A stretch of 64,000 bases of DNA. Origin: Verrucomicrobiota bacterium. Its GTDB lineage: Bacteria; Verrucomicrobiota; Verrucomicrobiia; Limisphaerales; J093. The translations under genes and the position numbers were made by a program. Within the stretch, counting starts at the first letter, position 1. Each line of letters starts with the position of its first letter. The stretch spans positions 310,001 to 374,000 of the forward strand of contig JAOSKK010000034.1 of NCBI GenBank assembly GCA_027493615.1, read 5' to 3'. Under the pieces are notes generated by a model, which worked only from the letters and a program-made list of their open reading frames with translations, had not been told where the DNA came from and made no database searches. Positions 46,104 through 55,908 of this stretch are shown here, in pieces.

Positions 46104-47840
46104 GGCAGTTCCTGGAAGCGCTCGGCAAAGAACCCACCCGGCCAAGGGCGCCCAAAATCGCCGTCGGGGGTGACGGGCATTTCGAGGACTTCCGAGCCGT
46201 TCGACCCAGGCTGCACATACACGACCGAGACGTCTTCCGGCCGCACGGGCGTCTTGCCGTCCGGCAGCTTGCCTTCGGTGGTCTCGCGCACCCGCCGGAG
46301 AATCCGCAGAATCAGATGCTCGCTGTGCGTCTCGAGCAGGAAGGTGTTTCTCCGCTCGCCCAGGGCCGATTCAATGAACACGTCGCCCAGCTCCGCCCGC
46401 AGCGCGGGATGAAGATGCAGTTCGGGTTGCTCGACGGCGACGATCCCCCTGCTGCGATGGGCAGCGTGAACCAGCACTGGCAGGACCCGGCTTATGCCAA
46501 ACCAAACATCGTGATGCCCCAGGCGCACCCCTGAGGATCGCTCCTCGAACTGGAGCTCTGGAAGCCCAACCGCCGTACCCGGATCATCGCTATAGACCAA
46601 TGTGCGCGCCGCCAGACGGTAGGGTGTATTGAGACACCCCGGCCCCAGCCATCGGTTTACCGTTTCCTGGATCTGCGAGTCCTCGCAGGCACGTATCCAC
46701 GCCTCGAAAGTGCTGCTTACCCCAGCCGTTCCTCTTCGCTGCAACTCCTGCAAATGCAGCTCCAGTAAATGCCGCGGGGGGACCGAGCGCAAGGGACCGA
46801 GGAAACACGAGCTGCAGACAATCTCGAACCACACCGCGGATAGACCCTCGACAAACGAGCTGAGGTTGTAGCGCAACGATTGAGCCTCGGCCCAGCGCTG
46901 GTTCACAACACTCCCTGTGCCAGCGAGGCCCTGGAAGAAGCCCAGCGCGCCGGAGCAGTCTGCCGCCAACTGATCCTCCCAGCCTGGATAGTACCAATCG
47001 TCGTCAGGACCCGTGTCCACCAGACCCTCCCGCTGAAGTTCAAACCGGCGCTCCCCCACCATCTCTCGAAAGACTTTGGCCAACTCGATCAGCTCCACTT
47101 GGGCCGTTCGCGGGTCTGCGAATTCCGCCGCCCGCTCGCGCAGCACCCCGGCACGTCGGGCTAACTCTCTCTCTTGCTGGCGCTTATCAGCATCGAAAAG
47201 GGACATCCCCTCGTGGTTTCCAGCATGTCAAGAGCATGCACCAGGGCAGGATTGGGCACTAAATGATGCCGCACCCCATACCTGAGCGTGCTCCAAAGGA
47301 GCTCCCGGATGAACGGGTTGTCCAGCTCGATGCTGGTACAACGAAATGACCGAGGATCGGCGCGAGAGAATCGCAGCGCGGGTTCTCCGTTGAAGGCAAT
47401 CGCCACGGATTTTGGAGCCGCAATGCTGGTCTCCGACCAGCCAGCGGTCCTCATGGGCGTTCTCTCGACGCGCAGAGTGCAGACGCATTCACGGGATTGC
47501 AGGAACGGCGCCCGCTCTGCCTCGTCACCCACCAACCTCCCCGGATGAACTCGCCGAGCCGGCCGACGGGCAACCCGAAACCAAACTCGCATCCTTCCTC
47601 GGTGCGCGGTCGGTGGAGGTAATGGGGGAAGCCCCCTAAATCAACGGTCGACTCCGCCCCGCTTGGCTTCCGCACGTCCCACTCGCCCGTCTCCACCGCA
47701 TGCTTCACCAGCATCAAGCTGTGGACGATGCTCGACTTCCCCGAGCTGTTGGCGCCGAAGATCAGGGTGAGCGGGCGGATGGGGATGTGCTGGGGTTCCC
47801 CGAAGGCCTTGAAGTTTCCTATCGTCAGTCCGGTCAACAT
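46100..47840 (-). CDS. AAA15 family ATPase with DUF3696 domain, two frame breaks
   Basis: About 580 residues from ATG 47840. MLTGLTIGNFKAFGEPQ and Walker A FGANSSGKSSIVHSLML mark the RecF/OLD-like ABC ATPase head; after breaks near 47540 and 47210 the chain continues to GIVAVEQPELHLHPALRAEL (Walker B) and LLETHSEHLILRILRRVRE, then DUF3696: VSVVYVQPGSNGSEVLEMPV and TPDGDFGRPWPGGFF. Such AAA15 ATPases power several defence systems (for example Septu, PARIS, Gabija-like) together with a second effector gene. The next gene overlaps it by four bases. It is read divergently from an orphan HTH gene. Confidence 0.85.
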
Positions 47841-47918
47841 GATTTCTGAAACGTCCGTCGTTGCCGCCGCCGCGCCACCCGCAACCCGCCCTCTCCGTCC
47901 GACGTCGGGCGCGGGGCT

Positions 47919-47975
47919 TTGTGGTGCGGGCTTCCAGCCTGCACGCCCGGTTTGTGGTGCGGGCTTCCAGCCTGC
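47919..47975. repeat. Dispersed repeat family B, two variant units in a divergent promoter region
   Basis: Two copies of GTGGTGCGGGCTTCCAGCC at about 47920-47942 and 47954-47975, between the divergent ATPase and HTH genes. They could separate or modulate the two promoters. Confidence 0.8.
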
Positions 47976-48117
47976 ACGCCTGGCTTCCCGGCCGTTCTGT
48001 CGGTTCCACCCGATCCGCCCGCTGCCAACGACGCCCGCAGGTTGCCACGGCCGCCGGCCGGGCAACAGCGCGAAAAGTGCAAGTGACCTGACCGCATGAT
48101 CATGCCATAAGCCCTAC

Positions 48118-48369
48118 ATGAACCGTTCGTTGCTCGCCCGCGGCGGTCTCTCGCTCGACCGGCTTGCAAGCCTGGTCGCTCTGGCCGACGCCCGCGGCGT
48201 CAGCGCCGCCGCCCGGGGCGATCCCGCGAGGCAAAGCCAGTTCAGCCGGCAACTCAAGGAGTTCGAGACGTTCTTCGGTGTCGCGTTGATCGAGCGGCGA
48301 CAGACGGCGGTCCGCCCCTTCTGGAGCGCTCTGGCGAAGGCGCTGGCCGCCTCGTTGACCAACCAATGA
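48118..48369 (+). CDS. Orphan LysR-type helix-turn-helix protein (83 residues)
   Basis: The whole protein is one LysR-type winged HTH: LDRLASLVALADARGVSAAA, then ARQSQFSRQLKEFETFFGVALIERR, the usual recognition helix and wing. The remainder, PFWSALAKALAASLTNQ, resembles only the start of the linker helix, and there is no ligand-binding domain. It may be a naturally small repressor for the divergent ATPase gene or a truncated LysR gene. No frame break needs to be assumed. Confidence 0.7.
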   Translation: MNRSLLARGGLSLDRLASLVALADARGVSAAARGDPARQSQFSRQLKEFETFFGVALIERRQTAVRPFWSALAKALAASLTNQ

Positions 48370-48487
48370 AACAAGGCTCGCTCCTCGCCTGTCCCCATTC
48401 GCCTCTGAATCCAGAAATGCGGGCTAAAACGATTGGCAATTCGCGGCCCGCCCGTATGCTCGCGGCCTGACGAATCGAAACCGAGCT

Positions 48488-49699
48488 ATGGCCAGAACTG
48501 AACGAGCCCACATCCGCGCCCGCGAAGACGTGTCCGACATGCCTGATTGGCTGAAGGACAAGGAGTGCCCCCACAAGAAGCAGTACATGGCGGGCAAACG
48601 CATCCTGCCCAGGAACCTGACCGGCAAGGAGAAGCTGACGCACCTCATCGACGAGGTCTTCCTGGCCTACAACTCCGCCCGCCTGCGCGAGGGCTGCCAG
48701 CTCTTTGTCGAGAAGATGCTGGCCCCGGACGTCACCATCGGCATGAGCCTCTCCGGCGCGCTTACCCCGGCCGGGCTCGGCTGTTCGAGCATCATCCCGC
48801 TCATCAAGGCCGGGTTCGTCGACTGGATCGTGGCCACCGGCGCGAACCTCTACCACGACATGCATTTCGCGCTGAACTACCCGGTTCACGCCGGCAGCTT
48901 CAAGTTCGACGACACCGACCTCCGCAACAACGACCTGGTCCGCATCTACGACGTCGTCATCCCCTATTCTGACGGCCTGATGGCCACGGACGACATCCTG
49001 CGCGAGATCCTGGTCCAGCCCGAGTTCCAGAAGGAAATGGGCACCGCCGAACTCCACCATCTCCTCGGCCGTTACTGCGCCGAGTGGGAGCGCAAGCACA
49101 AGCTCAAGGACGTGTCGGTCCTGGCCGCCGCCTACCGCGCCGGCGTCCCCTGCTATACCAGTTCGCCGGGCGACTCGACCATCGGGATGAACGTGGCCGG
49201 CGTCGAACTCCGCGGCAACAAGTTGCGGGTCAATCCAAGCATCGACGTCAACGAGACCACCGCCATCGTCCTCGCCGCCAAGCGGGCCGGCGGCAAGAGC
49301 GCCGTCGTGCTTTGGGGTGGTGGCAGCCCGAAGAACTTCATGCTCCAGACCGAGCCGCAGATCCAGGAGGTGCTCCGCATCAAGGAATACGGCCAGGATT
49401 ACTTCCTCCAGGTCACCGATGCCCGGCCCGACACCGGCGGCCTGAGCGGCGCGACGCCGAGCGAGGCGGTGAGCTGGGGCAAGGTGGATCCCGACCGACT
49501 GCCGGACGCCGTGGTGTGTTACACGGACACCACCATCGCCATGCCGCTGCTCACCCACTACGCGCTGGCCAAGCACAAGCCGCGCAAGCTCAAGCGGCTC
49601 ATCGAGCGTCTGCCCGCCGCCATGAAGGCGCTGACCCGCGAGTACTTCACCCACAACCCGGTGAAGATGGTGGACGGATCCGAACCCAACGTGCGCTGA
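48488..49699 (+). CDS. Deoxyhypusine-synthase-like protein
   Basis: 403 residues, uninterrupted. Follows the DHS fold: SGALTPAGLGCSSIIPLIKAG, VDWIVATGANLYHDMHFAL (NAD-binding), SSPGDSTIGMNVAGVEL, DVNETTAIVLAAKRAGGKS, VVLWGGGSPKNFMLQTEPQI (the region that carries the catalytic Lys in DHS), YFLQVTDARPDTGGLSGA. Bacteria lack eIF5A, and bacterial members mostly act as homospermidine-type synthases or have unknown substrates. The gene stands alone between a probable defence module and IS debris. Confidence 0.88.
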   Translation: MARTERAHIRAREDVSDMPDWLKDKECPHKKQYMAGKRILPRNLTGKEKLTHLIDEVFLAYNSARLREGCQLFVEKMLAPDVTIGMSLSGALTPAGLGCSSIIPLIKAGFVDWIVATGANLYHDMHFALNYPVHAGSFKFDDTDLRNNDLVRIYDVVIPYSDGLMATDDILREILVQPEFQKEMGTAELHHLLGRYCAEWERKHKLKDVSVLAAAYRAGVPCYTSSPGDSTIGMNVAGVELRGNKLRVNPSIDVNETTAIVLAAKRAGGKSAVVLWGGGSPKNFMLQTEPQIQEVLRIKEYGQDYFLQVTDARPDTGGLSGATPSEAVSWGKVDPDRLPDAVVCYTDTTIAMPLLTHYALAKHKPRKLKRLIERLPAAMKALTREYFTHNPVKMVDGSEPNVR

Positions 49700-49769
49700 T
49701 CGGATCCGTCGCACTTCGGCAGTCGCGATCCGCGGGCGGGCTGGGCGACCGGCCCGGCTACGGGAGTCC

Positions 49770-50138
49770 CCGCACCGTCGGCCAGCAGCCGCGCATCGAC
49801 GAACGCCACGCCGATCGGGAGATCCGCCTTCCGAAAGGTCGGTTCCCTCTCCCACTCGTCACGGCGTGCCAGCGTTTCAACCTCAAAACCGGCTTCGCGC
49901 AGGCTCTTCACATCGCGCTCGCTGGCCCGGCTCACCTCCTGGCCCAGCTCATGGAAGATGTCAAAAGCATGCGAGAACCGTGCGGAGTCCTCCGCGACGT
50001 TCAAGACCACCCCGCCCGCGAAGTGGCTTTCCTCGCTCCGATTACCCGCCAGGACGGCTAGAACGACTTTCCGACTTAGTTCAAAGGTGCCTCGCAGGTG
50101 GCTAAGGCTAAGCAGCTTGTGGAAGTGGCCGCTATCCC
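49770..50138 (-). pseudogene. AbiEii-like nucleotidyltransferase remnant
   Basis: On the minus strand an open stretch reads LRGTFELSRKVVLAVLAGNR, SEESHFAGGVVLNV, then ARFSHAFDIFHELGQEVSR and SERDVKSLREAGFEVETLAR. This matches the start of AbiEii/AbiGii-type nucleotidyltransferases, where the motif is normally R-F/Y-S-x-D-x-D-x-F-H-D; the first Asp is Ala here, so catalysis would be lost. It is cut after about 115 residues by unrelated sequence before the DHS gene, and a transposase ends immediately upstream. Best read as debris of a toxin-antitoxin or abortive infection gene. Ends are approximate. Confidence 0.55.
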
Positions 50139-51150
50139 CTAAACAGCCCGCCTCTCGCCGCGTAGCCCCAAGACCTCCACCAAGCGTTCCTGCAGCGCCG
50201 TCAACTTGCTGCCCACCGTTTGCCGTACGGGGGCTGCCGCCCGCTGCGCCCCGGATACACGTTGACGACTTCCTGCACTTGCTCCAACTCCGCCCACAGG
50301 CGCGGGAGCGGCAGTTCCACGCCCGCTTCCCGCACTTGCCGGCTGACCATCGCCCGGAGCAGCAAGGCGATCGTGCAGTACAACCCGTGCACCTGGATCA
50401 TCCGGTCGGTCCAGTGGAACATCGGCCACCAACAGCCCACGTCGCGGTCCTTCATCTGCTGGAAGATCTCCTCTGCTCCCGGTGCAAGATCTCCCGGCAC
50501 TGTTTGTGCACTGACTCCACCGTCGGGGTCTTGCCGCCTTTGACCTCCCCGTGCTGACGCCGTTGCAGGCTCTGCTGCAACTCGGCCAGCTTGCGCAACG
50601 CCCGCGCCAGTTCGCTCTGCACCGTGGCCCACTGCGCCTCGAAGAGTCCTTGATGCCAACTCACCACCAGAGTGCGTGGGCGTCCGAGCATCTCGCCCAA
50701 CTGCCGGCTGTCATGGCGATGGCCCTCGTACACCTCGTAGTACAGCGGCCACTGTCCGTGGGCGGCGCACACCAGGGCGTAGCTGACCTGCCGCAGGTTG
50801 GCCCGGCCCTGCTTGTTCTTGCCCCGCTGGGCCAGGTGATTCTGCACGTTGAACGTGTCGATGAAGGTGTAGAAATTGGTGCCGTCGTAGCAGAGCCGGG
50901 ACAGGTCGATCCCTCGCGCGCACCAGCGCCGTCCCGGAGAGCCACTCCCAGAACCCTCGCTTGCTGACCGGCTCCACCGCCCGGTTGACGGCGGCCAGTG
51001 CCAGGTAGATGCCCGGGCTCAGCCCCTGCTGGCGCTTAGGGCATAGCTGGTTGGCCAAGGGAATCAACTCGGCGCGCTGCACGGCGCCCCACAACGCGAG
51101 GGGGCGGCCGGACTCAAACACCTCGGCGGGCATCCGTCCAAGTCGGTTCA
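50139..51150 (-). mobile_element. IS1634/IS4-like transposase remnant, frame-broken
   Basis: Read across at least three frames the minus strand gives a DDE transposase: ELIPLANQLCPKRQQGLSPG, NRAVEPVSKRGFWEWLSGTA, LCYDGTNFYTFIDTF, HLAQRGKNKQGRANLRQVSY, WPLYYEVYEGHRHDSRQLG and, near the C-terminus, WWPMFHWTDRMIQVHGLYC, with the stop at 50139-50141. These are signatures of the IS1634 group. The usual first about 60-100 residues are missing at the right side, where the hairpin element 51188-51266 begins. No terminal inverted repeats or target duplication were identified. Probably inactive, although some breaks may be assembly errors. Confidence 0.75.
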
Positions 51151-51187
51151 TGGGCCCTGAGCAGATCCAAGAAAACCACATCACTTC

Positions 51188-51266
51188 CCCAATCCCCGAT
51201 GTTCGTAATCGGTGGAGGGACTCCTCGTCTTGGATTCTCCGCCGATTACGAACATCGGGGATTGGG
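51188..51266. repeat. Perfect 25-bp inverted repeat (hairpin element) next to the transposase remnant
   Basis: Arms 51188-51212 and 51242-51266 are exact reverse complements; one arm contains CCGATTACGAACATCGGGG. The loop is 29 bases. A direct repeat CATGGGCCCTGAGC lies outside both arms (51149-51162 and 51275-51288). A diverged arm copy is at 9293-9322. Consistent with a small mobile palindromic element. Confidence 0.85.
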
Positions 51267-51315
51267 CTACGGTCCATGGGCCCTGAGCGGTCCGAACGGA
51301 ACAGGCCGGTTCCCG

Positions 51316-52346
51316 CTAACGCGCCGCGGCGTCCAGCATCCGCTTGCCCTTGGTGCAGGCGTCGTACGGATCCGGGATCTCCCAGGCGTCGATCATCGCC
51401 CAGCCGCGGAAACCGCCGTCCCGCAACACGCGCAGCGACTCCGCGATCTGCGCGTGGCCGTCGCCGCAGGCCAGGTGCTTCGACGTGCCCCCGTCGCGCA
51501 ACGTGCCGTCGGTGTCGGTCAGGTGGAGGTATCCGATGTTTGCCACGCCGACCTTCTGCAGCAGTTCGTGCGGTCGCCCGGTCGAGCCGCTCATCAGGTC
51601 GTAATGGCTCGGGTCGTAGATCACCTTGAGCGCGGGGTGGTCGGCCTGCCGATGGATCCGCAGCAGGTGGTCGGGGGTGTTGAAGACAAACGGCGGCTCG
51701 ATCTCGAAGGCGGCGATCAGCCCGTGGTCGCCCGCGATTTCGCCCGCGGCGTGGAACGACCGGGCCAGCACGTCGAGGGCCTGATCCACGGTCTGCCCCC
51801 GCAACCCGCCGCCGGGCCACAACCCGACACAACTGCAGCCGAGCAGCTTCGCCAACTGGACGCGGTCCCGGAAATCCTCCAGCCACCGCCGGCGGCGGCG
51901 GGGTCCGGATCAAACGCACCGTCCGCCCCGAGCTGCAGCGAGAAGATCTGCAGGCCGAACCCCGCATACTGCCGGCGCAGCGCGGCGATGCGCCGGGTTT
52001 CCTCGGCTCGCGGGTAAGGGCCCATGGGCCAGCCTTGCACCAGCTCCACGCCGTCGAAGCCTTCCTGCGCGGCGTAATCAAGGATCTCCCACAGCGGGAA
52101 CTGCTGTTTGTATTTCGAGGCGGACGACTCGAAGCCGTTGAGCCCAATGGCGGTTCGCCAGCGCAAGTTCGGGCCACCGGCGGCCCGCACGGATGCGAGC
52201 ATCGCGGACACGCCGGCAACCGCCTGCAGCATCTGGCGGCGTGTCCAGCCCTCCCGGCCGGCCAGGCGCGGAGGGCTCGAGTTCAGGGCCGGCTGAGACG
52301 CGGGAAGATTCGGCGGAGGCAAGAAGGCGCGGGGTGAGTGATGCAT
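51316..52346 (-). CDS. Tat-exported sugar phosphate isomerase/epimerase-like protein, frame break near 51890
   Basis: About 343 residues from ATG 52346. Tat-type signal WTRRQMLQAVAGVSAMLASV, then an AP-endonuclease-2/xylose-isomerase-like TIM barrel: RTAIGLNGFESSASKYKQQF, AAQEGFDGVELVQGWPMG, FEIEPPFVFNTPDHLLRI, VIYDPSHYDLMSG, IGYLHLTDTDG, WAMIDAWEIPDPY. Glu, Asp/His and the final Glu/Asp of the metal site are plausible. Exported barrels of this type are abundant in Planctomycetes and Verrucomicrobia; the substrate is not known. A break in the CGG-rich stretch near 51890 splits it. Confidence 0.82.
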
Positions 52347-52476
52347 GGCGGCATCCTGAATTCGAGCGTCGCGGCTGTCAAAGGCAGGACGCTGGCACCG
52401 CAGGTCCACGGGAAGGGGTGTCGTATTCGCCCTTTCCAGTACGCCGGACTGGCGTAGGCTGCAGCGCATTGCGAAC

Positions 52477-53581
52477 ATGAAGTGGTCCTGGCGCATCGGC
52501 CGAGTGGCGGGCATCGACCTGTACCTGCATGCCACGTTCCTGATTTTGGTGGGTTACGTAGCCTGGAGTGCCTACCAGCCGCGGCGGTTGGCGGCGGACG
52601 CGTTGGGAGGCGTGTTGTTCATCGCCCTGTTCTTCGGGGTGGTGGTGTTGCACGAACTGGGGCATTGCCTGACGGCGCGGCGGTTCGGGATTGCCACGCA
52701 CGACATCACGCTGTTGCCGATCGGCGGGCTCGCGCGGCTGGAGCGGATGCCGGAGAAGCCGGGGCAGGAACTGCTCGTGGCCCTGGCGGGACCCGCGGTC
52801 AACGTGGTGATCGGCATCGCGCTCTATGGGGTGCTGCGCGTGCCGGACCCGGCGCATCTGCTCGACGGGGTGCGTTTGGTGGGGGGCAGCCTGCTGGTCA
52901 ACCTGTTTTTACGCGAACGCGCTGATGGCGGTGTTCAACCTGGTGCCGGCCTTCCCGATGGATGGGGGGCGGGTGCTGCGGGCCCTGCTGGCCATCCGGC
53001 TGGATTACGCCCGGGCCACGGCGACGGCGGCCACCATTGGGCAAGCAATGGCGTGGGGGTTCGGTTCGATCAGCCTCTTCACCCACAACTGGTGGCTGCT
53101 CATCATCGCCGTGTTTGTCTTCCTGGGTGCCGAGGCCGAAGCGGATTTCGTCCAGACCCGCTCGAAGTTGTCGTCGGTGAAGGTCGAGGACGTCATGGTC
53201 CGGGAGTTCCGGGCGCTGCAGGCCCAGGACCGTTTGGCGGTGGCGGCCCAGCATATCCTGGCCGGGTTCCAGCAGGACTTCCCGGTGGTGGACGGCGAGA
53301 AGGTGGTGGGCGTGTTGACCCGCCGGCAGTTGCTTGCCGGTCTGGCCAGGCAGGGGCCCACGGCGGCCGTCGGTGACTACATGGAGCGGGATTTCCGGAC
53401 GGCTTTTCACTGGGAGACCACGGACGCCGCGTTCCAGCGGCTCGAGAACTGCCCGTGCCGTTCGCTGCCCGTTCTCCGCGAAGGGCGGTTGGTGGGGATG
53501 CTGACCGCCGACAACGTCGGTGAATACGTCATGATCCAGGCGGCGCTGCGCGGGGAGCGCATCCGCCGTCCCCTGCTGTGA
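52477..53581 (+). CDS. Site-2 protease family (M50) membrane metallopeptidase with CBS domains
   Basis: About 368 residues. Zinc motif HELGH in VVVLHELGHCLTARRFG and the third ligand in NLVPAFPMDGGRVLRAL, with about five membrane helices (ATFLILVGYVAWSAY, GGVLFIALFFGVVVL, LLIIAVFVFLGAEAE). A break at the TTTTT run near 52908 separates the two motifs. Two CBS domains follow (VEDVMVREFRALQAQDRLAV; VGDYMERDFRTAF with LPVLREGRLVGMLTADNVGE), which may bind adenine nucleotides and regulate proteolysis. Family members cleave membrane-spanning anti-sigma or signal proteins. Confidence 0.9.
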
Positions 53582-53672
53582 TGGGCGGGTGAAACAAAAA
53601 CCGCGCGGAAATGTCTATTGGACACGATGATTTGACGGGTCCCGACAAATAACCCACGCTCCGCCGCACACG

Positions 53673-55194
53673 ATGAAACGCACACCTCTGTTCCTGTTGG
53701 CTTTGACCCTTGCCGCCCGGGGCGGCCTGGGAGCGGCCCAAGCGGCCGACACCCGCCCGCTCACGCTCGAGGACAGCATTCAGATGGCGCTCGAGAAGAA
53801 CCTGGACATTCGGATCCAACGGCTGGGGCCCCAAATCGCGCGTTATTCGGTGAGCGGATCGTACTCGGCCTATGAGCCCACGCTCAGCGCCGGCGCCTCG
53901 TTCCGCTCGACCACCCCAACCGGGCGGCTTCGACGAGCAGAACCGGCCTTTCGGCCAGGCCCAGACCAGTACCGAATCCTGGAATGCGGGCATCGGGGGC
54001 TCCTGCCCACCGGCCTGAGGTACGAGTTCGGGACGGGGTTCTCCGATGCCTACGGTGCGCGCGAGATCTCCATCGACAATGTGCTCCTCGGGATCCAGCA
54101 GTTCGAGAACACCTCGGGGGCCTTCCGGTTCACCATGAGCCAGCCGCTGCTGCGCAACTTCTGGATCGACAGCGCCCGGCTCAACATCTCGCTGAGCCGG
54201 AAGAATCTCGAGACCTCCGAACTCAGCTTGCGCAACCAGATCATCAACACCATCACTGCCGTCGAGGTCGCGTATTACGAGCTCATCGCGGCCCGCGAAA
54301 CCATCAGTGTTGCGGAAGTGGCCCTGCGGCTCGCCGAGCAACTCCTGCGCGAAAACAAGAAGCGGGTCGAGGTGGGCGTGATGGCGCCCCTGGACGAAAA
54401 AGGAGGCCGCTTCGCAGGTCGCCGCCAGCCGCGCCAATCTCCTCGGCGCGCAGAACTCGTATGCCAGCCGCCAGAACCAGCTCAAGAGCCTCCTCGGGGA
54501 TCAGTTCGTCGCCTGGCATGACGTGCAACTCGAACCGGCCGAGGCGCTCACCGCCGAGCCGGCCACCTTCAGCCTGCAGGACAGTTGGTCGCGGGGGATC
54601 ACTCTGCGGCCGGACCTGCTCCAGGCCAAGGTGGACCTCGAACGGCGCAACATCACGCTGCGGTATCAGAAGAACCAGTTGTTCCCCCAGCTCGACCTGA
54701 CCGGCAGCTACTCCCAGAGCGGCAGCGGCACCGAGTTCAGCGATTCCCTCACGGCCATCCATTCGGGCAACTACCCCGAGTACTCGTTTGGCACGGTGCT
54801 CAGCATCCCCCTGGCCGGCAACCGGCAGGCCCGCACCAACGTGCGCATTTCCAAGGCCGAGATCGAACAGGCCTTGCTGCGCCTCAAGCAGATCGAGCAG
54901 AACGTCATGGTCCAGATCGCGGACGCCATCGCGCAGGCCCGCACCAGTTACCAGCAGGTCCAGGCCACCAAGGAGGCCCAGGAGTTCGCCGCCGAGGCCC
55001 TCAGCGCCGAGGAGAAGAAGCTCGAGAACGGCAAGAGCACCAGTTTCCAGGTCCTCCAGTTGCAGCGCACCCTCACCACCCGCGCTTACGAATACATTCG
55101 CGCCCGGGTGGATTACAGCGCCGCCCTCGCCCGGTTGGCCCAGGTCGAGGGATCGACCCTCGAACGGAACCACGTGAACCTCGAGTTCCGCTGA
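53673..55194 (+). CDS. TolC-family outer membrane efflux protein, two frame breaks
   Basis: About 507 residues from ATG 53673. Signal peptide LFLLALTLAARGGLGAAQA, then TolC repeats: LTLEDSIQMALEKNLDIRIQ and the second half ATFSLQDSWSRGITLRPDLL, with long helices (LSLRNQIINTITAVEVAYYE; IEQALLRLKQIEQNVMVQIA) and final ARVDYSAALARLAQVEGS. Breaks near 53925 and 54405. Forms the outer-membrane channel of tripartite efflux or type I secretion; no pump gene is adjacent, so it might serve the ABC exporter at 18246-21397 or others. Confidence 0.9.
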
Positions 55195-55396
55195 CCGCTC
55201 GCCGCACGCGAAGCGGCGCCGAAGCGGACGCACTGACACGGTCTCCAGACGCCCCGCGCTTGCCCACCGCGTCGGGAGTCGCGAAGCGCTTGGAGTGCGT
55301 GCGCTTCAACGCCGCCTTTTGTTGGGGGCGGGAAGCAGACGGGTTGCGCCGGGCTGCCGCGGCGTCATGTTTCGCGCGCGAACCGACCGTTGGATC

Positions 55397-55904
55397 ATGC
55401 GCGTCTTCACCCTGCAAACCGAGCTCTGGCTCCCCCCGCCCGCGTGAGGCGGTCTTCCCCTTCTTCGCGGACGCCCGAAACCTCGAGGCCATCACGCCCC
55501 CCTGGCTGCGCTTCGAGGTGCTGACTCCCCGCGCCCATCGCCATGCGCGCCGGTGCGTTGATCGACTATCGCCTTCGCGTGCACGGAATCCCGCTGCGGT
55601 GGCGCACCGAGATTACCGTCTGGCAGCCCCCCGAGCGGTTCACGGACGTGCAGCGCCGGGGTCACTCCCGTGCTCTGGGAACACACGCACACGTTCGTGG
55701 AGACGCGACGGTGGCACCTGGTGCACCGATCACGTCCGCTACCGGCCGCGGGGCGGCGCGCTGGTGCACTGGTTGTTTGTGCGGCGCGACGTCGAACGCA
55801 TCTTCCGTTTCCGGCAGCAGCGCCTGACTGCTCTGTTCCCCGCTCCGGCGAACCCGGTGGCGCCGGCCCCCGATTTGCCATCGCCGCCCGGCGCACTACC
55901 CTGA
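55397..55904 (+). CDS. SRPBCC (START-like) ligand-binding protein, several frame breaks
   Basis: About 169 residues when breaks near 55445, 55515, 55660 and 55730 are joined. From ATG 55397: MRVFTLQTELWLPPP, then REAVFPFFADARNLEAITPP, PIAMRAGALIDYRLRVHGIP, LRWRTEITVWQPPERFTDVQ, LWEHTHTFVETR, DHVRYRPRGGALVHWLF and VERIFRFRQQRLTALF. This is the SRPBCC/polyketide-cyclase-like pattern (cell-division-inhibitor SulA-related YfcH-associated type). The number of breaks in 500 bases is high even for this window, so a decaying gene is possible. Confidence 0.7.
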
Positions 55905-55908
55905 GGAT

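Noticed and set aside
48254..49855. 533-codon minus-strand frame
   Set aside because: Antisense to the deoxyhypusine-synthase-like gene.
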